From: an uncultured Bacilli bacterium
Lineage (GTDB): Bacteria; Bacillota_I; Bacilli_A; RFN20; DUOF01
Assembly (NCBI GenBank): GCA_944363575.1
Contig: CALVUJ010000024.1
Coordinates: 80,107-144,106 of the forward strand
Length of the DNA stretch: 64,000 nt
Direction of reading: 5' to 3'
Made by a program: the position numbers and the translations under genes. Below are positions 41,831 to 51,104 of this stretch, piece after piece; positions within the stretch are counted from its first letter, which is position 1, and each line of letters starts with the position of its first letter. The notes under the pieces were generated by a model. The model worked only from the letters and a program-made list of their open reading frames with translations, was not told where the DNA came from and did not search any database.

Positions 41831-42181
41831 ATGATAGAATTATTTGTGAATAAAGTGATTGACTTAACAAAAGAATTTCTAGACAATAACCAAAGAACGA
41901 AGTTAAAAAAATTAGATGCTAAAGCAAAGGAGACTGCTAATATTTTTAGTTACAGTTTTGGTATTATTATGACTTTAGTGCTTGGAACAGGTATGTGTTT
42001 AGCAATGAAAGTAATTGGAGAAGGAACATCAATGATGATTTTAGGTATTGTTATAGGAATTATAGGAATAATAGGTGTTTCTATAAATTATCCTATCTAT
42101 AAAGTTATTTTAGAAAAGAATAAAGAAAAATATGGTCCAACCATTATAACTCTAGCTAAAGAAATTATTGATGAAGAATAG
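41831..42181 (+). CDS. Small membrane protein upstream of TetR regulator
   Basis: 116 residues with two membrane helices (about 38-60 and 66-88; SYSFGIIMTLVLGTGMCLAM, MMILGIVIGIIGIIGVS), flanked by basic/acidic helical ends. No family recognised. AGGAGG SD; its end overlaps the TetR gene region, so the two are co-translated. Possibly part of the same envelope/export module as the following genes. Confidence 0.75.
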   Translation: MIELFVNKVIDLTKEFLDNNQRTKLKKLDAKAKETANIFSYSFGIIMTLVLGTGMCLAMKVIGEGTSMMILGIVIGIIGIIGVSINYPIYKVILEKNKEKYGPTIITLAKEIIDEE

Positions 42182-42182
42182 T

Positions 42183-42761
42183 ATGAATAAATATGAAGCA
42201 AAATATTTTTATACAGCATCATTAATGAATGAAGCTTTATTAAAAATTCTTGAAGAAAAAGAATATAATTTTATAAATGTTAAAGAAATATGTGAAAAGG
42301 CAGGGGTTAATCGCTCTACCTTTTATCTTCATTATGAATCTATTGATGATCTATTAAAAGAAACAATAGATAACATTAATAAAGCTTTTTTTGCTTCTTT
42401 TGAAGAAAAATTATCTAAAGAAAATATTTTAAAAGAACACACGATGGATGATTTATTATCGGAAAAATTCTTAAAAGTTTATCTTGAATATATTAAGAAA
42501 AATCAAAGAATTCTAAAATTATATAAATTAATTCCACATATTCTAGATGCTAATAAAAATTATGATTACTTATATAATAAAATATTCAAACCAATTATGG
42601 ATCTTTATAACATCCCTGAAAATGAGCAAAAATATTACATGGCTTTTTATATTGAAGGAATTATGGGAATCATTTATAAGTGGTTAGATAATAACTGCGA
42701 TACTGATATTGAAAGTATGATTATCATTATAAGAAGAGCATTTTTAAAAGATTTATGGTAA
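42183..42761 (+). CDS. TetR/AcrR family transcriptional regulator
   Basis: About 192 residues. N-terminal HTH: LMNEALLKILEEKEYNFINV, KEICEKAGVNRSTFYLHYES (TetR signature ..R.TFY.HF.). C-terminal ligand domain divergent, as usual. Probably represses the following membrane-protein/ABC operon. Start is uncertain: ATG 42183 or ATG 42171, neither with a strong SD; both overlap or abut the previous stop. The next gene's SD lies right after the stop codon. Confidence 0.88.
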   Translation: MNKYEAKYFYTASLMNEALLKILEEKEYNFINVKEICEKAGVNRSTFYLHYESIDDLLKETIDNINKAFFASFEEKLSKENILKEHTMDDLLSEKFLKVYLEYIKKNQRILKLYKLIPHILDANKNYDYLYNKIFKPIMDLYNIPENEQKYYMAFYIEGIMGIIYKWLDNNCDTDIESMIIIIRRAFLKDLW

Positions 42762-42772
42762 GGAGCAGTTGT

Positions 42773-43660
42773 ATGAAATATAAAGAAATATTAAAAAAAA
42801 TCTTGTTTCCACCATTAATTATTATGGTTTTATTATTGGTTTTTTCTATTATTTTTTTAATATATTCTTTTGCTAATTTAGAATCTAATTCTATTATAGC
42901 AATTATTTCATATGTTCTTTCTGCTTATACTTTAACTATTTGGTGTTTTAAGATTCCTAATATAATTAACTTTATAAAAAAAATAAGAAAAGAGAATAAA
43001 TATGTAGTAGAGTGGCTATCAAACCCACGATTACGCATTAATACCTCTCTTTCTTTTTCATCTATTTTTAATATTATATATGCTATTTTTAATTTATGCA
43101 TAGGTCTTTTTCATGATTCAATTTGGTTTATATCCGTAGCCATTTATTTTGCACTTCTATCTATAATAAGAGTATATTTGCTTAGTTATGCTAGAAAAAA
43201 TTTACCTGGAGAAAATATGCAAAAAGAATTATTAAAAAGCAAAATATGTGGGATAATTCTTTTATTTATGAATATATCTTTAACGGTTATGACTTTTTTA
43301 ATGGTAAGTAATTATAAGGTATTCATACACCATCAAATAACAACAATCGCTATGGCTGTTTATACCTTTACTTCTTTTACTATCGCTATTGTAAATATTG
43401 TTAGATATAAAAAATACAATAGTCCAATATATTCAAGCTCCAAAGCAATTAATTTAGTATCAGCAAGTGTTTCCATGCTTACTCTAGAAGCAACTATGTT
43501 AACAGTATTTTCTAAAGAGAGCACATCCATCATCGAAAAGAAAGTTTTATTATCAATAACCGGTGCAATTATTGCTATCTTTATTACTTCATTAGCTATT
43601 TACATGATTGTAACAAAAAAAAGAGTAAATATTAAAAATAATAAAGAAAATATATTATAA
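42773..43660 (+). CDS. Multi-pass membrane protein of the TetR/ABC operon
   Basis: About 295 residues with roughly eight membrane helices in four pairs (about 13-35, 43-62, 92-110, 117-137, 157-176, 186-205, 226-245, 265-285). No enzyme motif seen. Sits between TetR and an ABC-2 exporter, 12 bases after the TetR stop with AAGGAG SD. Family not identified; similar TetR-linked membrane proteins are common in Firmicutes (general recollection). Confidence 0.75.
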   Translation: MKYKEILKKILFPPLIIMVLLLVFSIIFLIYSFANLESNSIIAIISYVLSAYTLTIWCFKIPNIINFIKKIRKENKYVVEWLSNPRLRINTSLSFSSIFNIIYAIFNLCIGLFHDSIWFISVAIYFALLSIIRVYLLSYARKNLPGENMQKELLKSKICGIILLFMNISLTVMTFLMVSNYKVFIHHQITTIAMAVYTFTSFTIAIVNIVRYKKYNSPIYSSSKAINLVSASVSMLTLEATMLTVFSKESTSIIEKKVLLSITGAIIAIFITSLAIYMIVTKKRVNIKNNKENIL

Positions 43661-43693
43661 TGGAGCAGTAATAGAAGTATAGGAAGTGGTTAA

Positions 43694-44686
43694 ATGAAGA
43701 TAATCGAAGTAAATAATTTAAGTAAAGTATTCATTATCAAGAAAAAATATAAGGGGAAAGAACGTTGGAAAAATCTTTTTAAAAAGAAAGAAAAAACAAT
43801 AAAAAAAGCTGTAGATAATATCTCCTTTTCTATAGAAGAAGGAGAATCTATTGCTTTTATTGGCCCTAATGGTGCAGGTAAATCTACGACAATAAAAATG
43901 TTAACAGGAATTCTTTATCCAACGGAAGGTACTATCCGTGTCTTAAATTTGAATCCTAGTAAAGATAGAGTAAAACTTTCATATAATATAGGTACCGTTT
44001 TTGGTCAAAAAGAACAATTGTGGGTTCATTTATCCGCGATGGATAACTTTTTGTTTTTCGGATCAATTTACGATATTCCTAAGAAAGAATTACAAAAAAG
44101 AATTAAAACATTAGCAGAAACTTTTGAAATAAATGAATTTATTAATCAACCAGTTAAAAGTTTAAGTTTAGGACAAAGAATGAAATGTGAAATGGTGGCA
44201 AGTCTTTTACATAATCCCAAAATATTGTTTTTTGATGAGCCTACGATTGGTTTGGATCCTGTTGCTAAAGAAACGTTGCGTAAACTTATAAAAAAGATGA
44301 ATAAAGAATTAGGTGTTACGGTCTTTTTTACTTCACATGATGTAGGAGACATAGAAGAGTTATGTAAACGAGTTATTATTATAAATGATGGAAAAATAAT
44401 GTTAGATGATAGTATGAGAAATTTGAAGTATCATTATTTAAATAAAAAAATAGTAGAAGTAAATCTAAAAAAGGATATTAAAATAAAAGAATGTGAAGGA
44501 ATCAAAATTTTAAAACATAAAGACACGATGTATAAAATAGAAGTTGATATGAATTTTAAAACTATGGATGATATGATGGGTTTATTTAAAGCCGATGATT
44601 TACAGGATATTTCTATTTCAACAACGCCACTTGAAGACATTATTAAACTAATATATAAAAGAGGAAATAACAATGAAAAAAATTAG
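43694..44686 (+). CDS. ABC-2 type exporter, ATP-binding subunit
   Basis: 330 residues. Walker A GPNGAGKST (about 57), Q-loop FGQKEQ, signature LSLGQRMKCEM, Walker B ILFFDEPTIGLDP (about 178), H-loop TSHD. The charged N-terminal insert (KKKYKGKERWKNLFKKKEKT) and C-terminal ~90 residues are typical of the ATPase that pairs with ABC2_membrane_6/DUF990 permeases, encoded next. Exports an unknown amphiphile or drug. It overlaps the first permease gene by 14 bases. Confidence 0.92.
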   Translation: MKIIEVNNLSKVFIIKKKYKGKERWKNLFKKKEKTIKKAVDNISFSIEEGESIAFIGPNGAGKSTTIKMLTGILYPTEGTIRVLNLNPSKDRVKLSYNIGTVFGQKEQLWVHLSAMDNFLFFGSIYDIPKKELQKRIKTLAETFEINEFINQPVKSLSLGQRMKCEMVASLLHNPKILFFDEPTIGLDPVAKETLRKLIKKMNKELGVTVFFTSHDVGDIEELCKRVIIINDGKIMLDDSMRNLKYHYLNKKIVEVNLKKDIKIKECEGIKILKHKDTMYKIEVDMNFKTMDDMMGLFKADDLQDISISTTPLEDIIKLIYKRGNNNEKN

Positions 44687-45476
44687 AAAGTATTTTTCTG
44701 TATTTCATACTAGTTTTAAGCAATCTAAAGATGTTGTGGTAGATATATTATTTGGTAGTATTTGTTTTCTTATTTTTATGTATGTTTTCATTCAATTATG
44801 GGGTTATATATACAAGAAAGATACAAGTAGTTTAATAAATGGATATTCTTTAGGACAAATGATTTGGTATTTGATTATCGCGGAGTTAATTACTAGTGTT
44901 TCTAAAACTAATCATTTTACAAAAACTATTTCAAACGAAGTAAAAACTGGTAATATATCGTATAAATTAAATAAGCCATATAACTATTATTTTTATCAAA
45001 TAACATCTTTTATGGGAAACTCCGTATTTCAACTTCTTTTTTATGTTCCAATTGCTTTAATCATTGGATTTATATTTATAGGTAATATACCTAGCTTTAC
45101 ATGGACACAAATAATACCTTGTTTAATAGTTATTATCTTATCTATTCTAGTTAACCTCACTCTTTTTGCTATTGTAGGTTTGATTTCTTTTTGGATTCAA
45201 GATTCAACTCCTTTTGTCTGGATTATTAAAAAATTTTTAATGATTTTTGGTTTGTTTTTTCCACTTGAATTTTTCCCATTGAAACTACAGCCATTTATTA
45301 AATATAGCCCAGTTTATTCCATAATGTCTGGACCATCTAGTTTAGTAGCTAACTTTTCATGGAATCTTTTTTTACAAGTTAGTCTTTCACAAGTTTTTTG
45401 GATTATCATTTTTGTGATTATAGGATTGCTAACGTATCATTTTGGAAAAAGGAAGGTGGTTTCTAATGGCGGGTAA
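44673..45476 (+). CDS. ABC-2 family permease (DUF990-like), first subunit
   Basis: 267 residues, six membrane helices. GQMIWYLIIAELITSVSKTN and the LNKPYNYYFYQ segment match the ABC2_membrane_6 family, which works as a heterodimer with the next gene's product. Overlaps the ATPase gene by 14 bases and the second permease by 11. Confidence 0.85.
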   Translation: MKKIRKYFSVFHTSFKQSKDVVVDILFGSICFLIFMYVFIQLWGYIYKKDTSSLINGYSLGQMIWYLIIAELITSVSKTNHFTKTISNEVKTGNISYKLNKPYNYYFYQITSFMGNSVFQLLFYVPIALIIGFIFIGNIPSFTWTQIIPCLIVIILSILVNLTLFAIVGLISFWIQDSTPFVWIIKKFLMIFGLFFPLEFFPLKLQPFIKYSPVYSIMSGPSSLVANFSWNLFLQVSLSQVFWIIIFVIIGLLTYHFGKRKVVSNGG

Positions 45477-46251
45477 TATATCATTAATATTTAAGTATCT
45501 TAAATTGAACATTACAAAAGTTATGCAATATAAAACATCTTTTATAATGCAAATAGTAATGATGATATTAAACAATGCTTTTTTTATCTTTCAATGGATA
45601 GTAATATTTAACATAACTGACTCAATTAATGGATATGGTTTTAATGAGGTTATGCTTTTATGGGGCTTGACTGCAGGCAGTTATGGAGTAGCTCATTTGT
45701 TCTTTAATGGGGCTTTTAGTATTGGCGATTTGGTATATGAAGGAAAAATAGATGTTTATCTCACACAACCTAAAAATGTTCTTATTAATATTTGCTCATC
45801 ATCTTCTTCTATATCTGCGATAGGTGATATCATATATTGCTTTTTAATGCTAATAATTGCTAAGGCTGCATGGTGGTGGTATTTAGCAGCAATCCCTATC
45901 ATTATAATTGGAGGCTTAATATATACGAGTATTATTGTATGCTTTCAAACAATATCTTTTTATGCTAAACAAGGAAATTCTGTAGCGGATATAATTTCTA
46001 CTGGTATCATTAATTTTGCCAATTACCCAATAGGCATTTTTAATGATTTTATAAAATTTTTAATGTTTACTATAATTCCATGTGGATTTATGGTTTTTGT
46101 TCCTGTTCAATATATCTTTTTATCATTTAATATATATTGGGTACTAGGTCTTATTGCTTTTACTATTTTTGTTATGTTTTTAGCTTTTTTTCTTTTTAAT
46201 AGAGGATTAAAAAAGTATTCATCTAGTAATTTAATGACTGGAAGATTATAA
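45466..46251 (+). CDS. ABC-2 family permease (DUF990-like), second subunit
   Basis: About 261 residues, six membrane helices; YKTSFIMQIVMMILNNAFFI, GSYGVAHLFFNGAFSIGDLV and GKIDVYLTQPKNVLINI are the family pattern. Heterodimer partner of the preceding permease. ATG 45466 follows GGAAGGTGG and overlaps the preceding gene by 11 bases. Last gene of the TetR-controlled exporter unit; a weak AGTTA/TAACT hairpin with T-run follows. Confidence 0.85.
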   Translation: MAGNISLIFKYLKLNITKVMQYKTSFIMQIVMMILNNAFFIFQWIVIFNITDSINGYGFNEVMLLWGLTAGSYGVAHLFFNGAFSIGDLVYEGKIDVYLTQPKNVLINICSSSSSISAIGDIIYCFLMLIIAKAAWWWYLAAIPIIIIGGLIYTSIIVCFQTISFYAKQGNSVADIISTGIINFANYPIGIFNDFIKFLMFTIIPCGFMVFVPVQYIFLSFNIYWVLGLIAFTIFVMFLAFFLFNRGLKKYSSSNLMTGRL

Positions 46252-46336
46252 AATAGTTATTTTTATATAGATAGTAACTTTTTATTAGTTTTTTTTTTGA
46301 AATATGTTATTATTTTAATGGGAAGTGATAAATGTG

Positions 46337-48007
46337 ATGAAAAAATTAGCGTTTATATCTAGCCTTTTAATATCAGTTTTATTAGTGGGAGGATGTTCTA
46401 ATAATGATACTTTACAAGTAGAAATAATAGAAACTAGCCTTCAAAAAGAATATGTTGTTAGTGAAACCCTTGATATTAATGATTTTGAAATGAAAGTAAA
46501 AATAAATAATGAAGAAGAAACATATTTAATTACAAATGATATGATTGATTTAACTAATATAGATAGTACTAAACCTGGAGAACAAAAACTAATTATTAAT
46601 TTTGATTATCTAGATAATAATATATCTGTATCAACGTTTGTTAATTTTGTTTTGCCAAATGAAGTTATTGAAATTAATAATTTAATTGAAGAATTGCCTA
46701 ACGATATTGCTCTTAGCGATGAAATCGTTATAAAAGAAATTGAACAAAAATATTCTAATCTTAATTCTTTTTATAAAAATTATTTAGCAAATTATAGTAA
46801 ATTTTTAGATGCTAAATTAAATTTAGATACTTTAAAAGGGGAACTAATTACCGTTGAAATAATGAATGAACGATACATATTAAAACTAAGTTTAAATAAA
46901 TTCTATAACTCTTTAAATAAAGAAGATTACATTGAAGAATCTTGGAATAATATTACTAATTTATATAATAATGCTATTGAAAGTTTAATGTATGATGCTA
47001 ATTATAAAGATATTGAAAAAATCTATTCTAATTGTAAAAATGATATTTTAGAAGTTACTAGCATTACCCAGGAACACTTTGAAAACATGAAAAAAGAAAA
47101 TATTAATAATTTTGAAAAATACTATAAAACCTTAAAAATTGAAAACTATAGCAGTGTCAATTGGCAAAATATTAATGATACTTTTAATAAATATATTAAA
47201 TATATGGAAGATACCTATTCAATTGAAGAAATTAATCAAGTATATAGCAATGGGATAAGTGCTTTAAGTTCAATTTTAACCATTCAAGAAGAAAAAGCAA
47301 TTGAACACAATAATATAATCAATAAAAAACTAACAGATTTATATTATAGTTACGTTACTATAGACATTAACTCATATAATGACAATAATAAACAACTCAT
47401 AGAAAAAATGTATTATGAAGCTTTTGATGATATAAAAAATGCAGTTAACGAAAGCGAAATGAGTGAAATTATTTCAAATTATAAGGCACAAGTTAGACAA
47501 TTACTTACACTTGAACAAGAAAGAATAATTTTACTAAATAAAGATAAAAAGATAGGTAAACAAGAATTAGCTAATTTCTATAAATCATTAAATATTGCTC
47601 AATATGATTCAAATAATAGAACTTACATTAATAAAATAATAAATGAGGCTTATAATCAAATTGAATTAGCAAATTCAAATAATGAAATATTAAATATCAT
47701 TAACGATGCAAAAGCTAATATTGATACATTGTCTACATTAGACGAACAAGCATTAGATTATTTATCTACTATTATTAATGATGCCCAAATAGTAATTGAA
47801 AAATATTTAGAAAGTCTTAATCAAGAAGAATATAGTAGCGAAAATTGGAATATTATACTAGCTATTGCAGACACGTACAAAAATGAAATAAAAAATATGA
47901 TAAATATTCTTTCTACTTCAAGTGATGATGTTAATAAAAAAATTGATAATTTCAAAGAAGAAATCTCACATGTTTTAAAAATTAGTGAAGAGGATTCTAT
48001 ACAGTAA
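46337..48007 (+). CDS. Lipoprotein with Ig-like domain and five helical repeats
   Basis: About 556 residues. Signal peptide with lipobox LVGGC, so anchored to the outer membrane leaflet. Residues ~30-110 form a beta domain like bacterial Ig-like folds. From about 170 on there are five ~60-75-residue helical repeats, each starting F/L-Y-x-S/T-L...Y followed by W/Y..I and ending near a T/S-L or I-L (FYNSLNKEDY, YYKTLKIENY, LYYSYVTIDI, FYKSLNIAQY, YLESLNQEEY). Such repeats are typical of Gram-positive surface stalk/binding proteins. Ligand unknown. ATG 46337 preferred over upstream GTGs. Confidence 0.8.
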   Translation: MKKLAFISSLLISVLLVGGCSNNDTLQVEIIETSLQKEYVVSETLDINDFEMKVKINNEEETYLITNDMIDLTNIDSTKPGEQKLIINFDYLDNNISVSTFVNFVLPNEVIEINNLIEELPNDIALSDEIVIKEIEQKYSNLNSFYKNYLANYSKFLDAKLNLDTLKGELITVEIMNERYILKLSLNKFYNSLNKEDYIEESWNNITNLYNNAIESLMYDANYKDIEKIYSNCKNDILEVTSITQEHFENMKKENINNFEKYYKTLKIENYSSVNWQNINDTFNKYIKYMEDTYSIEEINQVYSNGISALSSILTIQEEKAIEHNNIINKKLTDLYYSYVTIDINSYNDNNKQLIEKMYYEAFDDIKNAVNESEMSEIISNYKAQVRQLLTLEQERIILLNKDKKIGKQELANFYKSLNIAQYDSNNRTYINKIINEAYNQIELANSNNEILNIINDAKANIDTLSTLDEQALDYLSTIINDAQIVIEKYLESLNQEEYSSENWNIILAIADTYKNEIKNMINILSTSSDDVNKKIDNFKEEISHVLKISEEDSIQ

Positions 48008-48088
48008 CCTTAGAAGAAACTAAAAATAAATATTTATACTAAGACATTGATGAACCAGTTAGTGAGTCATCTCCTTTAATAGTTTGTG

Positions 48089-48117
48089 TTGATTATTAAC
48101 TATTTAAATGGTATAAT
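48089..48117 (+). promoter_or_regulatory. Promoter for the coiled-coil gene
   Basis: TTGATT (48089-48094), 17-base spacer, perfect TATAAT (48112-48117), followed by AGGTGAT SD. Confidence 0.75.
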
Positions 48118-48135
48118 CTTTTTAGGTGATAAAAC

Positions 48136-48639
48136 ATGCAAGAAACACTAGTTAATCAAATAATAGAACTTATACAAACGATTGCTTCTATGCATCAAAA
48201 GATTTATAACATTGATAATAAAATTGATTCTTTATCTAGTTATTCTAAGGATGAAAGCGAAATAAAAAAGTTAACAAAAGAGATGGATGAACTCGAAGTG
48301 AAGAAAGAAGACTTAGAATTAAAATTATTGTCATTAATTGATTATGATAACGAGAAATTAGAAATGCTAATTGAAAAGATAAATGACATTGATTTGACAC
48401 ACAGTTATAATAGAATGTGTGAGGAATTAAAAGCAATAAGAAAAAAAGTTATAACAAAAAGAATTTCAGCAATTGATATTCAATTAGCTAATGTCAATAA
48501 CAAAATTGATTCTTTGGAATGTGGTTCTCCTAATAAAAAAAACTTAGATGATTTGTATGATTTATGTAATGAACTAGAAACTCAAAAAGAAACCTTGATG
48601 AAGAAATTAAAACAAGATGAAAATAAGCCAAAAAGATAA
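48136..48639 (+). CDS. Coiled-coil hypothetical protein
   Basis: 167 residues, almost entirely heptad-repeat helix, Lys/Glu/Asp rich with one short break near residue 100 (HSYNRMCEELKAIRKK). Two half-repeats are recognisable: IYNIDNKIDSLSSYSKDES... and LANVNNKIDSLECGSPNKK..., each followed by L..L..E.D.LE.KKE.L, so the protein may be an internal duplication. No membrane segment or signal. Own promoter and terminator. Function unknown. Confidence 0.7.
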   Translation: MQETLVNQIIELIQTIASMHQKIYNIDNKIDSLSSYSKDESEIKKLTKEMDELEVKKEDLELKLLSLIDYDNEKLEMLIEKINDIDLTHSYNRMCEELKAIRKKVITKRISAIDIQLANVNNKIDSLECGSPNKKNLDDLYDLCNELETQKETLMKKLKQDENKPKR

Positions 48640-48661
48640 GTATATTTATACTTATTTTTTT
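48636..48661 (+). terminator. Terminator after the coiled-coil gene
   Basis: ATAAGTATA-tt-TATACTTAT hairpin with a T-run; partly inside the stop codon region. Confidence 0.85.
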
Positions 48662-48730
48662 GTTATATATTAAATTTATTAAAAAAAAACTCATCCATGA
48701 TAACTCAATGAATGAGAAATTTTTTCATTA

Positions 48731-48808
48731 TGGGGCGAACGATGGGAATCGAACCCACGCAATGTCTGGTTCACAGCCAGATGTGTTAACCACTTCACCA
48801 CATTCGCC
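48731..48808 (-). tRNA. tRNA-His (anticodon GTG)
   Basis: On the minus strand: encoded G-1 followed by acceptor GCGAATG pairing with CGTTCGC, discriminator C and CCA, anticodon stem TCTGG/CCAGA with loop CTGTGAA (anticodon GTG), T-loop GGTTCGATTCC. The extra G-1 opposite C73 is the HisRS identity element. It points away from hisS, which begins 115 bases to the right. The plus-strand frame over this region is a shadow. Confidence 0.95.
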
Positions 48809-48870
48809 ATATAAACTGCTTTATAAGTATAATAAAATAGTTTAAAAATAGCAATAGTTATCTAAAAAAA

Positions 48871-48899
48871 TTGAAAAATAAGAATGTTTAGTTTAAGAT
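48871..48899 (+). promoter_or_regulatory. Candidate hisS promoter
   Basis: TTGAAA (48871-48876), 17-base spacer, TAAGAT (48894-48899), 24 bases before the start. No T-box leader is present in the short gap. Confidence 0.55.
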
Positions 48900-48923
48900 A
48901 AGAGTGTTGTAAGAGGTGAAATT

Positions 48924-50243
48924 ATGAGTAAATACACAGAACCTAGAATTTTATCTGGTTTTTTAGAGTTATTACCTAATGATCAAATATTATTCAATAA
49001 TATGAAAAATGTAATTGAGGAAACTTATAAAGAATATGGCTTTTTACCGATAGATACTCCAATTATCGAATTAAGTGAAGTATTATTAGCAAAAGCAGGA
49101 GGAGAAACAGAAAAACAAATATATCGTTTTAATAAAGGAGACAATGATTTATCATTAAGATTTGATTTAACTGTTCCTTTAGCCAGATATGTTGCTATGC
49201 ATAATCCTTCTTTAATATTTCCTTTTAAACGATATGCAATAGGCAAAGTGTATCGTGGAGAAAGACCTCAAAAAGGAAGATATCGAGAGTTTTATCAATG
49301 TGATATAGATGTTATAGGCAATGAAAAACTAGATTTAATGTATGATGCTGAAGTTCCTACAATTATTTATACGATTTTTAAAAAATTAGGTTTTAACAAT
49401 TTTACTATTAATCTTAATAATTTAAAAATATTAAATGGTTTTTTTGGAAGTTTAAAAATTAATTATGAAGATGCTAGTTTAATATTAAGAATTATTGATA
49501 AAATTGCTAAAATTGGAAAAGAAAACGTGATTGAAGAAATAAAAAACTTAAAGATTACTGATGATAAGAGTATTACAAAAATTATGGATTTTATTGCTAT
49601 CGAAGGAGATTATAAACAAGTAATTAGTAAACTGAACTCTTTAAATGTTAGTAGCGATTTGTATTATGAAGGGGTTAAAGAATTAGAATTTGTTTGTGAT
49701 AATATGCATAAATTAGGTGTCCCTTATGAAAACTACAAAATAAATTTAACTATTACTAGAGGGTTAGATTATTATACAGGAACAGTTTACGAAACATTCT
49801 TAAATGATTATTTATCACTTGGATCAGTTAGTAGTGGTGGACGTTATGATTCATTAACTAAATATTATACCGATAAACCTTTCCCAGGAGTAGGAATGTC
49901 CATTGGATTAACTAGATTATTTGCTAAATTTAAAGAATTAGGTATTATTAAAGAAAATGAAACAAGTAGCATCGATGTAATGGTTTTATCTTTAAATCAA
50001 GATGATGAAGCCTTTAAATTAGCGACTAAATTAAGAACTGATGGGATAAAAGTAGATATGTGTTATCTTGCTAAAGGAATGAAACAGAAAATGCAATATG
50101 CAAGTAGATTAGGCATACCATATGTTATCCTTCTTGGAGAAGATGAAGTAAAAAATAATCTTTTAGCTTTTAAAAATATGTATACAGGAGAGCAAGTATC
50201 AATTAGTTATGAAGAAGCTATACAGATACTTAAAAATAGATAA
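48924..50243 (+). CDS. hisS: Histidyl-tRNA synthetase
   Basis: 439 residues, class II synthetase. Motif 2 region YRGERPQKGRYREFYQCDID, HisA motif RGLDYYTGTVYE (substrate-histidine binding), motif 3 PGVGMSIGLTRL, and C-terminal anticodon-binding domain. HisZ would lack the GLDYYTG segment, so this is the catalytic enzyme. AGAGGTG SD. Its stop overlaps the truB start (TAATGG), so they are translated together. Lies divergent to tRNA-His. Confidence 0.96.
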   Translation: MSKYTEPRILSGFLELLPNDQILFNNMKNVIEETYKEYGFLPIDTPIIELSEVLLAKAGGETEKQIYRFNKGDNDLSLRFDLTVPLARYVAMHNPSLIFPFKRYAIGKVYRGERPQKGRYREFYQCDIDVIGNEKLDLMYDAEVPTIIYTIFKKLGFNNFTINLNNLKILNGFFGSLKINYEDASLILRIIDKIAKIGKENVIEEIKNLKITDDKSITKIMDFIAIEGDYKQVISKLNSLNVSSDLYYEGVKELEFVCDNMHKLGVPYENYKINLTITRGLDYYTGTVYETFLNDYLSLGSVSSGGRYDSLTKYYTDKPFPGVGMSIGLTRLFAKFKELGIIKENETSSIDVMVLSLNQDDEAFKLATKLRTDGIKVDMCYLAKGMKQKMQYASRLGIPYVILLGEDEVKNNLLAFKNMYTGEQVSISYEEAIQILKNR

Positions 50244-51103
50244 TGGATGGTGTGTTATTAGTAAATAAAGAAAAAGGAATGAGTTCACATGATGTAGTAA
50301 GAAAACTACGTAAGTTTTTAAATACTAAAAAAGTTGGGCATTGTGGTACTCTAGATCCTTTAGCAACAGGTTTACTAGTAGTAACAGTAGGCAAAGCTTT
50401 AAAGATTTCTCGTTTCATTGAAAGTGATGAAAAAGAATATATTGCTACGATTAAGTTAGGAGTTACTACGTCTACTTTAGATAATGAAGGAGAAATTATT
50501 AAAGAAGAAAAAATAAAAGCCTTTACTAAAGAAGATATTTTAAAAGTATTTTCTTCATTTATTGGTAAAAGCAAACAAACACCCCCTATATATAGTGCTT
50601 TAAGTGTAAATGGTAAAAGACTTTATGAATACGCTAGAGAAAATATTGATGTTGAAATAAAAGAAAGAGAAATAGAAATAAAAGAAATGGAATTATTAGA
50701 ATTTGGTGAAGACTTTATTAAATATCGTGTAGTGTGTTCTAAAGGCACTTATGTTAGGGTTTTATGTAGCGATATTGCTTTAAAGTTAAATAATATTGGT
50801 TATATGGATGATTTAGTGCGGGTTAGAATAGGCAAGTTATATCTTCAAGATAGTTTTAATCTAAATGATATTGAAAATGGTAATTATAAATTAATAAGTA
50901 TGGAAAAGGCTTTAACTAATTTTGTTATATTAAAAGTAAAAGATAATGATTTATTTAAAGCTCTGAATGGTAATTATTTAGATTTATATATTGAAGGAAA
51001 TATTTTAGTTATTAATGATAATAATGAAGCGATAGCAATATATGAAGGCAATAAAGAGTTACAAAAATTAAAATGCGTAAGAGTATTAAAGGAGAATAAA
51101 TAA
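50243..51103 (+). CDS. truB: tRNA pseudouridine-55 synthase TruB
   Basis: 286 residues. DGVLLVNKEKGMSSHDVVRK, catalytic KVGHCGTLDPLATGLL (Asp about 39), PPIYSALSVNGKRLYEYAR, and RVVCSKGTYVRVLCSDIA are the TruB signatures; C-terminal PUA-like portion present. Forms pseudouridine 55 in the T-loop of all tRNAs. Overlaps hisS by one base; next gene starts after one base. Confidence 0.96.
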   Translation: MDGVLLVNKEKGMSSHDVVRKLRKFLNTKKVGHCGTLDPLATGLLVVTVGKALKISRFIESDEKEYIATIKLGVTTSTLDNEGEIIKEEKIKAFTKEDILKVFSSFIGKSKQTPPIYSALSVNGKRLYEYARENIDVEIKEREIEIKEMELLEFGEDFIKYRVVCSKGTYVRVLCSDIALKLNNIGYMDDLVRVRIGKLYLQDSFNLNDIENGNYKLISMEKALTNFVILKVKDNDLFKALNGNYLDLYIEGNILVINDNNEAIAIYEGNKELQKLKCVRVLKENK

Positions 51104-51104
51104 A

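Noticed and set aside
43694..46251. ABC exporter as the processing transporter of the GG-leader peptide
   Set aside because: The ATPase has no N-terminal C39 peptidase domain and the permeases are of the DUF990 type, about 29 kb away.
48660..48845. Plus-strand frame of 61 codons
   Set aside because: It covers the minus-strand tRNA-His and lacks an SD.
48809..48923. T-box leader for hisS
   Set aside because: The gap is too short and lacks the T-box core sequence.
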